Positions 15,362 through 20,841 of a DNA stretch of 21,186 bases are shown piece after piece. Origin of the DNA: a virus; the IMG/VR virus record IMGVR_UViG_3300030101_001464, positions 1-21,186 of that record. One strand, 5' to 3'. Position numbers and translations under genes: made by a program. A model generated the notes under the pieces. The model saw nothing but the letters and a program-made list of their open reading frames with translations, was not told the origin of the DNA and did not search any database. Numbering within the stretch: position 1 is the first letter of the stretch; every line of letters starts with the position of its first letter.

Positions 15362-16374
15362 TAAAATATCTATTCTTATTATTACCTTTTTTAACCTTTA
15401 GTCAAGGTGGCTTTTTTAAGTATTCTACATTTTATACTTCTATGAGTATGAATACTTCTATGATAGAATCAGAAGATTATCAAGCAATCGCTAAAGGGTA
15501 TCAAGATATAACACAAGTAAATCCTTATGACTATAACCTAACTATTGGTATTCGTAAGATTGCTAGATTTGATTATGAGTATAAAGTAAAAACCTGGTAT
15601 TATGGAACTGAAAAAGCTGTTGCAGATAATGTTACTATTGGTAATTCTAATGGTTGGGAGTATCTGCTTAATTATTCATTTATACGTAATCGTTCCGATA
15701 AGTTTACTGAGCAGAACTTTTGGCTTAGATATCTTGGAAACAGATGTGTAACTAAAATACAATATACTGACAATCAACGAGTAGATTTAAGGTACAATTC
15801 AATAGATTCTAGATATAGAATAAAAAAGGGCAATTTTGACTTTACTATTGGTGCTAATTTTAGGATGCATGACCCCTATGGCATAAATCCTATAGAAGAT
15901 TTCTGGATTCCTGGACAAACTTCTTTCCAACAATTAGCTTCAGATTTTGGATATTCTAGCCAATTTGTTAATGGCAGATGGCACTGGTATAAAGAGGGCG
16001 AAGTGATAGCAACGTCAAATGATGAGTTCTACAAGCATTATTTTGGTCAAGCTATAGCGGAGTTCAACGAAAGAGAGTTAGATGCTCTAGGCTCACAAAA
16101 TGAGCTTTCTGCTGTGTTTGGAGTGGCTTACTATAGCTACAATCCTAAGTTTTGGTTACATATATGGGCAAATGTAATGCCTTTTCACTATGGGTTAGAT
16201 GATTATTCCTTTGAGTATGGAGATGGCTTAAATAAGCTAGATTGGGATTCAGGAATGATATTAGGTTATAGAGTCACAAAACATTTAGGAGTATTTATAG
16301 AAGGGACTCATCAAAGATATTGGAATAAGCCATTATACGAGTCCAAATTTGGCTTTAATTATTTAGTATTTTAA
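15358..16374 (+). CDS. exported beta-barrel protein, predicted outer membrane
   Basis: The first 16-18 residues are a signal peptide (MIKYLFLLLPFLTFSQ) with the F-S-Q ending usual in Flavobacteriia. The remaining 320 residues alternate polar and aromatic residues in short strands (YNLTIGIRKIARFDYEYKVK, WEYLLNYSFIRN, FDFTIGANFRMH, LSAVFGVAYYSYNPKFWLHI, MILGYRVTKHLGVFIEGTHQ) and end in strand FGFNYLVF with a C-terminal Phe, the classic signal for the BAM complex. It has few Cys and no catalytic motif seen. It overlaps the fibre-like gene by four bases and is followed within two bases by another exported protein. A phage-made outer membrane protein could mask the receptor or block superinfection, which is inference. 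An alternative is a virion protein with a misleading hydrophobic N-terminus. Confidence 0.6.
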   Translation: MIKYLFLLLPFLTFSQGGFFKYSTFYTSMSMNTSMIESEDYQAIAKGYQDITQVNPYDYNLTIGIRKIARFDYEYKVKTWYYGTEKAVADNVTIGNSNGWEYLLNYSFIRNRSDKFTEQNFWLRYLGNRCVTKIQYTDNQRVDLRYNSIDSRYRIKKGNFDFTIGANFRMHDPYGINPIEDFWIPGQTSFQQLASDFGYSSQFVNGRWHWYKEGEVIATSNDEFYKHYFGQAIAEFNERELDALGSQNELSAVFGVAYYSYNPKFWLHIWANVMPFHYGLDDYSFEYGDGLNKLDWDSGMILGYRVTKHLGVFIEGTHQRYWNKPLYESKFGFNYLVF

Positions 16375-16376
16375 GT

Positions 16377-17057
16377 ATGAAAAAATTAGTATTATTATTT
16401 TTATTATTATCAAGTTATGCGTTTAGTCAATCAAATTGTGAATTATGTGCCGAGCAAGGTGGTTTCTATTGTGGAGATGATGAAAGCAACTGGACTTCTT
16501 ATAGTCCACTTGGTTGCGTCCCTAATGGTCTTAATGGTGTATTTTACCTTAATGACGGTTGGAGTGATTGTGTTGATGGTTCAGATGAAAATGGCTCAGA
16601 TGCTACAACAATAGGAGATTGTAATGCCTATGGAGAAACTTGTGATACTGTATTTGTAGAGATTCCTATAATACAATATGAAATAATTTTTGATACAATA
16701 ATACAGACAGAATATCTAACTCAAATCGTAATAGATACGCTAGAGATAGAAACACTTGTGCCTGAATATATATATATAACTGATACGGTTTATGCAGAAG
16801 TGCTAGACACTATGTACGTAGATGTAATAGAATATGTTGATACTATTGTGTATGATACAGTAGTTGAAATAGAATACGTTGAGTTTATAATAACTGAGTA
16901 TTTGGACTGCCTTACAGGGTTGCCATGCAATACAGCTATTATAGAACTTGACAAGAGTAAATTAAATAATAACCTATATAATCTTATGGGTAATGAAATT
17001 AGAAAGCCAAATGGGATTTATATAGAAAATGGTGAAATCAAATTTAAAATAGATTAA
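16377..17057 (+). CDS. secreted LDLa-like protein with DT repeats and T9SS-like C-terminus
   Basis: Residues 1-18 are a signal peptide (MKKLVLLFLLLSSYAFSQ). Residues about 20-85 hold C-x2-C, G-G-F-Y-C-G-D-D, G-C-V-P-N and DGWSDCVDGSDE with a later Cys, resembling an LDL-receptor class A domain, a small disulfide and calcium binding fold. Residues about 88-180 are a beta-prone stalk in which D-T-[VILM] recurs seven times, almost without Lys or Arg. After a Cys pair (LDCLTGLPC), the last 30 residues (LYNLMGNEIRKPNGIYIENG, then EIKFKID) resemble a type A sorting domain of the type IX secretion system, whose usual form is Y-N-x-x-G-x-x-[VI] ... G-[VI]-Y-[IV]. This implies export across both membranes and attachment at the cell surface. 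It directly follows the beta-barrel gene. Function unknown. Confidence 0.65.
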   Translation: MKKLVLLFLLLSSYAFSQSNCELCAEQGGFYCGDDESNWTSYSPLGCVPNGLNGVFYLNDGWSDCVDGSDENGSDATTIGDCNAYGETCDTVFVEIPIIQYEIIFDTIIQTEYLTQIVIDTLEIETLVPEYIYITDTVYAEVLDTMYVDVIEYVDTIVYDTVVEIEYVEFIITEYLDCLTGLPCNTAIIELDKSKLNNNLYNLMGNEIRKPNGIYIENGEIKFKID

Positions 17058-17059
17058 AT

Positions 17060-17242
17060 ATGGAAATTGTAAAAAAAATCACAGCAAGTAAAAAATTTTG
17101 GTATGCTTTTGGAACATTAGCTTTATTGCTTTTTTCTGATAGCATAGGAATAAACGACCAAGAAGTAAATAACATAATCATATTAGCTTTAGGTCTTATA
17201 GTAGCTCAAGGATTAGCAGACCGTAAAGATTGTAAGAGATGA
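17060..17242 (+). CDS. small two-helix membrane protein, possible holin (60 aa)
   Basis: A 60-residue protein with two hydrophobic segments, FWYAFGTLALLLFSDSIGI (about residues 13-31) and VNNIIILALGLIVAQGLA (about 36-53), separated by a short polar turn, a basic N-terminus (EIVKKITASKK) and a basic C-terminus (DRKDCKR). This is the form of small class II holins. It is the first gene of a cluster that includes an endolysin and a second holin candidate. It overlaps the next gene by four bases (ATGA). The product may be a holin, an antiholin, or another membrane protein; context gives moderate support. Confidence 0.55.
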   Translation: MEIVKKITASKKFWYAFGTLALLLFSDSIGINDQEVNNIIILALGLIVAQGLADRKDCKR

Positions 17243-17517
17243 AAATAAGCGAAAAGTCGGAATTAACTTTAGATTTAAAAACGATTGGTATAGTAATAGC
17301 TATGGCAGTATCAGTATCAGGTAGCTATTTTACTCTTAAAGCAGATATTGAAGAAAACAAAAAAGCTCTTGAAAAGGGCAACTGGGTAAATGCTAAAGAA
17401 TACGAACTTAAAGATGAATTGGTGCGTACTACTATAATGGGCAATAGTAAAAAGTTAGATGCTATAGAAGATAAATTAAATACTATAGACAGCCGACTTT
17501 ATAACTTAAAAAAGTAA
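17239..17517 (+). CDS. membrane-anchored coiled-coil protein, spanin-like
   Basis: A 92-residue protein with one membrane segment near the N-terminus (TIGIVIAMAVSVSGSYFTL, about residues 16-34) after a short charged start (MKISEKSELTLDLK), followed by a charged coiled coil (KADIEENKKALEKGNWV, KKLDAIEDKLNTIDSRLYNL). The architecture, N-terminal anchor plus periplasmic coiled coil, is that of inner-membrane spanins (Rz type), which fuse inner and outer membranes in the last step of lysis. No matching outer-membrane lipoprotein gene (Rz1 type) was found overlapping it. Haemolysin XhlA-type proteins have the opposite order (coil then membrane). The spanin label is an inference. Confidence 0.5.
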   Translation: MKISEKSELTLDLKTIGIVIAMAVSVSGSYFTLKADIEENKKALEKGNWVNAKEYELKDELVRTTIMGNSKKLDAIEDKLNTIDSRLYNLKK

Positions 17518-17519
17518 CT

Positions 17520-17861
17520 ATGAATTTAGGTTACATATTACAAATCTTAATAGCATTATTCTTTTTTGCTGTAGGTTTGTGTGTGTCGCAAGTATCAGTG
17601 ATTCATTTCAATAGTGAATGGAACGCAGAAAATAGCTTTAATATAGACGAGCTAAATGACTGTGAAAAATCAGACGTGATTATATGCCACAGTCCTGAAC
17701 TAAAAGACAAACACAAAATCCTTTCTGTTCCTACTATTATTATATTTGACAACGGTAATGAGATTACTAGATTTGAAGCTAATATAATGATGCAGTTAGA
17801 AGCAACAAGAAAGGAAATACAAAAAGAAATAGAGAAGATTCACTTAGCTAAATTTGAATGA
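17520..17861 (+). CDS. membrane-anchored thioredoxin-like protein lacking CxxC
   Basis: Residues about 4-23 are a hydrophobic anchor or signal (GYILQILIALFFFAVGLCV). The following 65 residues have the thioredoxin fold pattern: VIHFNSEWNAEN (strand beta1, then the active-site position), a beta2 strand with DVIICHSPEL, LKDKHKILSVPTIIIFDNGN with the conserved cis-Pro (Pro71) and the beta-strand end, and RFEANI. Where thioredoxins have W-C-x-x-C, this has W34-N35-A-E-N38, so both catalytic cysteines are replaced by Asn and redox activity is not expected. A charged helix ends the protein (LEATRKEIQKEIEKI). It lies between spanin-like and endolysin genes and overlaps the latter by four bases. A binding or chaperone role is possible. 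Fold assigned by motif only. Confidence 0.6.
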   Translation: MNLGYILQILIALFFFAVGLCVSQVSVIHFNSEWNAENSFNIDELNDCEKSDVIICHSPELKDKHKILSVPTIIIFDNGNEITRFEANIMMQLEATRKEIQKEIEKIHLAKFE

Positions 17862-18355
17862 AATTATCAAAAAACTTTACACTACAAGAGCTAATAAAAT
17901 CTAACACAGCATTAAGATTAGGAATAGATAACACGCCCTCTAAAGAGGGAATAATGAAACTGACTATATTAGCCACTTCAGTCCTCCAGTTACTACGTGA
18001 CCGTATTGGAGCTTTGAGGATTACAAGTGGCTATAGGTCACCACAATTAAATACTGCTATTGGTGGTAGCAATAAATCACAGCATACTAAATGCGAAGCA
18101 GTAGATATTCAATACGTCAAAAGAGGACGTATGGATAACCTAATGATATACCAAGCACTAATAGATTTAGATATTGACTTCGACCAATGTATATTGGAAT
18201 TTGGGGATAGCACAGCAACAAGCGACCCTACTAGTCCTGCTTGGATTCATTTAAGCTATAAAATAACTAACAATAGAAGGCAGGTATTAGTAGCTTATAA
18301 AGATGATAATAACAAAACAAAATACAGACCTTTAATTAAATACAATTCTATATGA
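17858..18355 (+). CDS. peptidase M15 endolysin (L-Ala-D-Glu / D-Ala-D-Ala type)
   Basis: The enzyme hydrolyses peptide bonds of peptidoglycan stems to release progeny. It begins with LSKNFTLQELIKSNTA, the usual start of the M15_3 subfamily, in which F-T-x-x-E-[LFM] is conserved. Zinc ligands and catalytic residues are visible: ITSGYRSPQLN at about 55-65, SQHTKCEAVDI with His76 and Asp83, Glu114 in ILEFGD, and WIHLSY with His131. The length of 165 residues is the family norm. It has no signal peptide and would reach the wall through a holin. It overlaps the genes on both sides by four bases, placing it in the centre of the lysis cluster. The exact bond cut is not determined by sequence. Confidence 0.9.
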   Translation: MKLSKNFTLQELIKSNTALRLGIDNTPSKEGIMKLTILATSVLQLLRDRIGALRITSGYRSPQLNTAIGGSNKSQHTKCEAVDIQYVKRGRMDNLMIYQALIDLDIDFDQCILEFGDSTATSDPTSPAWIHLSYKITNNRRQVLVAYKDDNNKTKYRPLIKYNSI

Positions 18356-18729
18356 AATTCTTAAGCAAACTATTTGGCAATATGTCTTTAGATGTTAATA
18401 AACTTGTTGATAATGTTGTAACTACTGACGAAGAACGTAAAGAATTAAAAATTAAATTTGAACAAATCTTCCTTGAAGCTAGAGCAAATGCAGAAGAACA
18501 AATAACTAGAAGATGGGAAGCAGATTCAAAAGCAGGGTGGCTACCTGCTAACATCAGACCTTTAACACTAGCTTTTTTAGTAGTATCTACTGTACTGCTA
18601 ATTTTTATTGAAGGTGGAGTTATAGATTTTCAAGTTAAAGATACTTGGATAGACTTACTTCAATTAACATTAATAACGGTGATAGGAGCATACTTTGGAG
18701 GACGAAGTATAGAGAAGGTTAAAAAATAA
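18352..18729 (+). CDS. holin of the three-TM GTA-holin type
   Basis: This 125-residue protein probably forms the lesion that lets the endolysin out. Residues 1-55 are charged and helical. The conserved block RRWEADSKAGWLPANIRPLTL (about residues 52-73) shows R-W-x-A-D, then N-x-R-P-L, the family signature of GTA-type holins (family Holin_3TMs). Two hydrophobic helices follow: LAFLVVSTVLLIFIEGGVI (about 74-92) and LQLTLITVIGAYFGGRSIE (about 102-120). The C-terminus is KVKK. It directly follows the endolysin with a four-base overlap. Its stop TAA (18727) is preceded by a run of six A, and the next ORF overlaps in the +1 frame. Confidence 0.78.
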   Translation: MKFLSKLFGNMSLDVNKLVDNVVTTDEERKELKIKFEQIFLEARANAEEQITRRWEADSKAGWLPANIRPLTLAFLVVSTVLLIFIEGGVIDFQVKDTWIDLLQLTLITVIGAYFGGRSIEKVKK

Positions 18730-18733
18730 TACT

Positions 18734-19471
18734 ATAAAACAATTAAAAGAATATCGGCTTAGATTAACCAAGTCAGAGCATGACTTAATAAAAGATATAC
18801 GCCAATCCGAAGGCAACGGATTAAATAACGTCTTAGTTATTGGCGATTTACACGAGCCATTTTGCCTAGATAAATACCTTGATTTTTGTATCTCTAAATA
18901 TGATGACTTTGATTGTAGCGAAGTTGTATTTATTGGAGATTGTTTAGACAACCATTTTTCCTCATATCATGAAACGTCAGCAGATGGAATGGGAGGAGCT
19001 GATGAGCTAGAGCTGTCTATTAAAAGAATATCTCGTTGGTATAAAGCATTTCCTAAAGCTACTGTAATTATAGGAAATCACGATAGAATGGTTATGCGAA
19101 AAGCACAAACTTCTGCTATTCCTAGCAAATGGATTAAAAGTTATAAAGAGGTATTAGAAGTTCCTGGATGGAATTTTGTAGAAAGATATGTAAAAGATGG
19201 TGTTCAATATATACACGGAGAGGGAGGAACTGCTAGAACAAAATGCAGAGCTGATATGATGAATACCGTACAAGGTCATTTACACACACAAGCATACTGC
19301 GAACATTATGTAGGACAGAATTTTAGAGTATTTGGCTTACAAGTTGGATGTGGTATAAATTTTTCAGAATATAGTTTTGCGTATGCTAAGGCAGGTAAAA
19401 AACCCGCAATAGGTTGTGCCGTTGTTTTGAATAACGGAAAATTACCTATAAATTTGTTAATGGAGTTATAA
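18734..19471 (+). CDS. calcineurin-like metallophosphoesterase, non-canonical start
   Basis: All five metal-binding motifs of the family are present if the frame is read upstream of its first ATG (18989): GDLH (Asp38/His40 counted from 18734), GDCLDNH (Asp69/Asp72), GNHD (Asn115, His116), YIHGEGG and GHLH near the C-terminus. Proteins of this type hydrolyse phosphomonoesters or phosphodiesters; phage members (such as lambda NinI) can be protein phosphatases, whereas the substrate here is unknown. Between the in-frame stop at 18710-18712 and 18989 there is no ATG, GTG, TTG or CTG. The best candidate is ATA at 18734, giving (I)KQLKEYRLRLTKSEHDLI, which reads like a normal N-terminus. The alternative is +1 frameshifting from the holin gene at its A6 run. 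An ATG start at 18989 would delete two metal motifs. Confidence 0.85.
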   Translation: MKQLKEYRLRLTKSEHDLIKDIRQSEGNGLNNVLVIGDLHEPFCLDKYLDFCISKYDDFDCSEVVFIGDCLDNHFSSYHETSADGMGGADELELSIKRISRWYKAFPKATVIIGNHDRMVMRKAQTSAIPSKWIKSYKEVLEVPGWNFVERYVKDGVQYIHGEGGTARTKCRADMMNTVQGHLHTQAYCEHYVGQNFRVFGLQVGCGINFSEYSFAYAKAGKKPAIGCAVVLNNGKLPINLLMEL

Positions 19472-19484
19472 CTAAATTGTATAT

Positions 19485-19616
19485 ATGGAAAAACATATTT
19501 ACCAAGAAAAAATTGAACTCGGTGCTTATTATACTTATAATGATAAACAAAAGAAAGTTTATGATATTAAAAGTATGAGAGAACAGTTCAAAGAGTTGAT
19601 AAAGAAATTAAAATAG
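19485..19616 (+). CDS. small hypothetical protein (43 aa) after the metallophosphoesterase
   Basis: A 43-codon frame begins at ATG thirteen bases after the phosphoesterase stop and ends with TAG five bases before the hairpin terminator. The product (MEKHIYQEKIELGAYYTYN ... YDIKSMREQFKELIKKLK) is charged, with a Tyr-rich middle and a basic helix at the end. It fills the space up to the terminator precisely. No family recognised. Confidence 0.6.
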   Translation: MEKHIYQEKIELGAYYTYNDKQKKVYDIKSMREQFKELIKKLK

Positions 19617-19620
19617 TAGA

Positions 19621-19688
19621 GGGGGACATAGGAGGGATTTTATATAAGGTCATCACCTTCCCTCATTTAGTTCTCTATGTCCCTTTTT
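19621..19688 (+). terminator. long branched hairpin terminator between convergent genes
   Basis: GGGACATAG (19623-19631) pairs with CTATGTCCC (19675-19683). Inside, GAGGG pairs with CCCTC and AAGGT with ACCTT around a four-base loop, with A/T-rich bulges on each side. A T run follows (19684-19688). It ends the long rightward late transcript one base before the stop codon of the leftward operon. Downstream of the stem on the minus strand there is no tight T run, so termination of leftward transcripts is less certain. Confidence 0.8.
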
Positions 19689-19689
19689 A

Positions 19690-20157
19690 TTATCTAGTTC
19701 TTTCTATCTTTTCTCTTAAAGTGGATACCGTTCCTGCGTCAATACCACTACCAGACCACGTTCCACTATGGGTTTCTTGATGCCTATTTTTCATATCTTC
19801 TATCCCTTTCTGTGGTATTGGTGTCTTTAAAAACTCTTGCCAATCCTTTTGTTCTTCATCTGTTTTTAAATTATATGTATTAACATTACATCCCACTTTA
19901 CTAAGAGCATATTCCTTTATATGAGCATACTTAGTGCTACCGTCCTTTTTAGAGTACCTTGTAGGGACTTTCTTGTCTGTGGTTTCTATATATACTCCTG
20001 CTTCTTTTAAGTCCCTTATAACGCCTTGTAAGTCACCTATTCCCAAATCTATCATAGCATCTCTAGTTGTAATTGTGTTTCCTGCATTTAGGTAATCATA
20101 AAGAATCTGTTTATGAGTACCCCATTTAAAATTAAAATTATTCATAGTATTATTCAT
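19690..20157 (-). CDS. winged-helix (HTH_39-like) DNA-binding protein
   Basis: This 155-residue protein has an N-terminal winged-helix domain of the HTH_39 type: HKQILYDYLNAGNTITTRDA at about residues 14-33 matches the Q-x-x-[IL]-L-x-x-L-x-x-G-x-x-[IL]-T-x-x-[ED]-A pattern, and IGDLQGVIRDLKEAGVYIET is the recognition helix and wing. The C-terminal half is polar and poorly ordered, with a Gly/Ser stretch (HSGTWSGSGIDAGT) and a short basic helix at the end (LREKIERTR). The start overlaps the preceding gene stop as ATGAATAA; an alternative Met is at residue 5. It is the last gene of the leftward operon and ends beside the hairpin terminator. Regulation of early or late genes is plausible but not shown. 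Confidence 0.7.
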   Translation of the reverse strand: MNNTMNNFNFKWGTHKQILYDYLNAGNTITTRDAMIDLGIGDLQGVIRDLKEAGVYIETTDKKVPTRYSKKDGSTKYAHIKEYALSKVGCNVNTYNLKTDEEQKDWQEFLKTPIPQKGIEDMKNRHQETHSGTWSGSGIDAGTVSTLREKIERTR

Positions 20158-20302
20158 TTATAGTTTGTTCATATACCCAAGTTAATGCCAAGCTGTCTGT
20201 AATCCTTTTCCATCCTGGATTATTGGCTTCAAATTCTACAGCTTCTTTTAAACCCTTTTCGGTTTCAGTATTTATATACTTAAAGTTAATTGTTTTATTC
20301 AT
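20150..20302 (-). CDS. small hypothetical protein (50 aa) in leftward operon
   Basis: A 50-codon leftward frame fills the space between its neighbours and overlaps each by eight bases, both times through the same sequence ATGAATAA. The product begins MNKTINFKYINTETEKGLKE and continues with AVEFEANNPGWKRITDSLAL, ending in WVYEQTINE; it is acidic to neutral and mixed alpha/beta. No family recognised. The doubled overlap strongly supports it as a real gene. Confidence 0.68.
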   Translation of the reverse strand: MNKTINFKYINTETEKGLKEAVEFEANNPGWKRITDSLALTWVYEQTINE

Positions 20303-20483
20303 TGCTATATAATTTAATTACGTTAGGTGTTTCTATTTCATCTAATTCTTTTTGATGTTCTATAACTTCTTCTAATAATTTAGAAGTTAAATCATCATAG
20401 CCTTTATTTCTATTATCTATCCTTTGTTTCATTAAAGAAACTTTTAGAGATTGTAAAGCTAACTGTATAATATCTTTATTCAT
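20295..20483 (-). CDS. small hypothetical protein (62 aa), first gene of leftward operon
   Basis: A 62-residue helical protein (MNKDIIQLALQSLKVSLMKQ, then RIDNRNKGYDDLTSKLLEEV, ending VIKLYSNE). It has charged heptad-like spacing suited to a coiled coil, with no membrane or catalytic motif. The start codon lies about 28 bases after a TAnnTTTG promoter box on the same strand. Its stop overlaps the next start by eight bases (ATGAATAA). Function unknown; position suggests an early or regulatory role. Confidence 0.62.
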   Translation of the reverse strand: MNKDIIQLALQSLKVSLMKQRIDNRNKGYDDLTSKLLEEVIEHQKELDEIETPNVIKLYSNE

Positions 20484-20510
20484 TTTTATATGTTTTTTAA
20501 ATTAATACAA

Positions 20511-20518
20511 CAAATATA
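20511..20518 (-). promoter_or_regulatory. Bacteroidota-type -7 box (TATATTTG) for the leftward operon
   Basis: Read leftward, TATATTTG matches the Bacteroidota -7 consensus TAnnTTTG exactly and lies 27 bases before the ATG at 20483, so transcription would begin near 20504. No TTTG is seen at -33, where the sequence is A/T-rich (GTTAAT). Confidence 0.5.
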
Positions 20519-20561
20519 TGTAAAATAATCTTTATATTAAATTAACTATTCTTTTTATTTA

Positions 20562-20580
20562 TTAACAATACGAATGTTAA
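20562..20580. promoter_or_regulatory. inverted repeat in divergent intergenic region, possible operator
   Basis: TTAACA (20562-20567) and TGTTAA (20575-20580) form a perfect six-base inverted repeat with a seven-base centre. It lies about midway in the 171-base gap between divergent genes that includes a small HTH regulator, so it could be an operator. A/T-rich DNA produces such repeats by chance, so confidence is low. Apart from this and the promoter box I see only A/T-rich sequence in the gap, with a TATAAT at 20634-20639 that lacks a partner box. Confidence 0.3.
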
Positions 20581-20654
20581 TAACTATTGTAATAAATTTT
20601 ATTTGATATTAAAAAGATTTATTATTATTGTGCTATAATTTTAAACGTATAGTT

Positions 20655-20840
20655 ATGAATAAAAAACGTAAAGAAGCTATAGAGTATGCTATGTTTAGCC
20701 ACAAGGTTAATAAAATAGAACTCGCTGAAGCTATGGGTATGAGTTACCCTACAATGTTGTCAAAACTTAAAAATGTCGGCTCATTTAGATTAGATGAATA
20801 CGATAGATTAAGTGATATATTAAACTTAAATAATAAATAG
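20655..20840 (+). CDS. small Cro/CI-like helix-turn-helix regulator (61 aa)
   Basis: The 61-residue product is one HTH domain: KIELAEAMGMSYPTMLSKLK shows the lambda-repressor-like helix-turn-helix with A-E-A-[ML]-G-[MV]-S, followed by FRLDEYDRLSDIL, the third helix pair of Cro/CI-type domains. The frame is open to a TTG at 20628, but ATG at 20655 is preferred: it gives the normal basic start MNKKRKEAIEYA. It is transcribed away from the leftward operon and stops one base before the next gene. It probably binds within the shared 171-base gap and controls one or both directions. Confidence 0.72.
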   Translation: MNKKRKEAIEYAMFSHKVNKIELAEAMGMSYPTMLSKLKNVGSFRLDEYDRLSDILNLNNK

Positions 20841-20841
20841 T

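Noticed and set aside
16417-16614. 65-aa frame inside the secreted LDLa-like gene
   Set aside because: It lies wholly within a gene with signal peptide and domain evidence; its Val/Met-rich product is what the Asp/Gly/Cys codons give one frame over.
16638-16920. CRISPR-like or DNA repeat array in the DT-rich stalk
   Set aside because: The repetition is at protein level (D-T-hydrophobic, spacings 5-17 residues) without a constant DNA repeat or spacer length. No CRISPR array or tRNA gene was found in the window.
18670-18951. Leftward 93-aa frame over the phosphoesterase start
   Set aside because: It covers the region where the start codon is missing, but its product shows no domain, while the rightward frame holds the catalytic motifs.
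18989-19471. Metallophosphoesterase starting at the first ATG (160 aa)
   Set aside because: This start would remove the GDLH and GDCLDNH metal-binding motifs, which are encoded in the same frame just upstream; the longer frame is preferred.
20628-20840. Extended HTH protein beginning at TTG 20628
   Set aside because: The extra nine residues (CYNFKRIV) are not part of the HTH domain, and the ATG at 20655 gives a typical basic start one base-pair-tight to the next gene arrangement.
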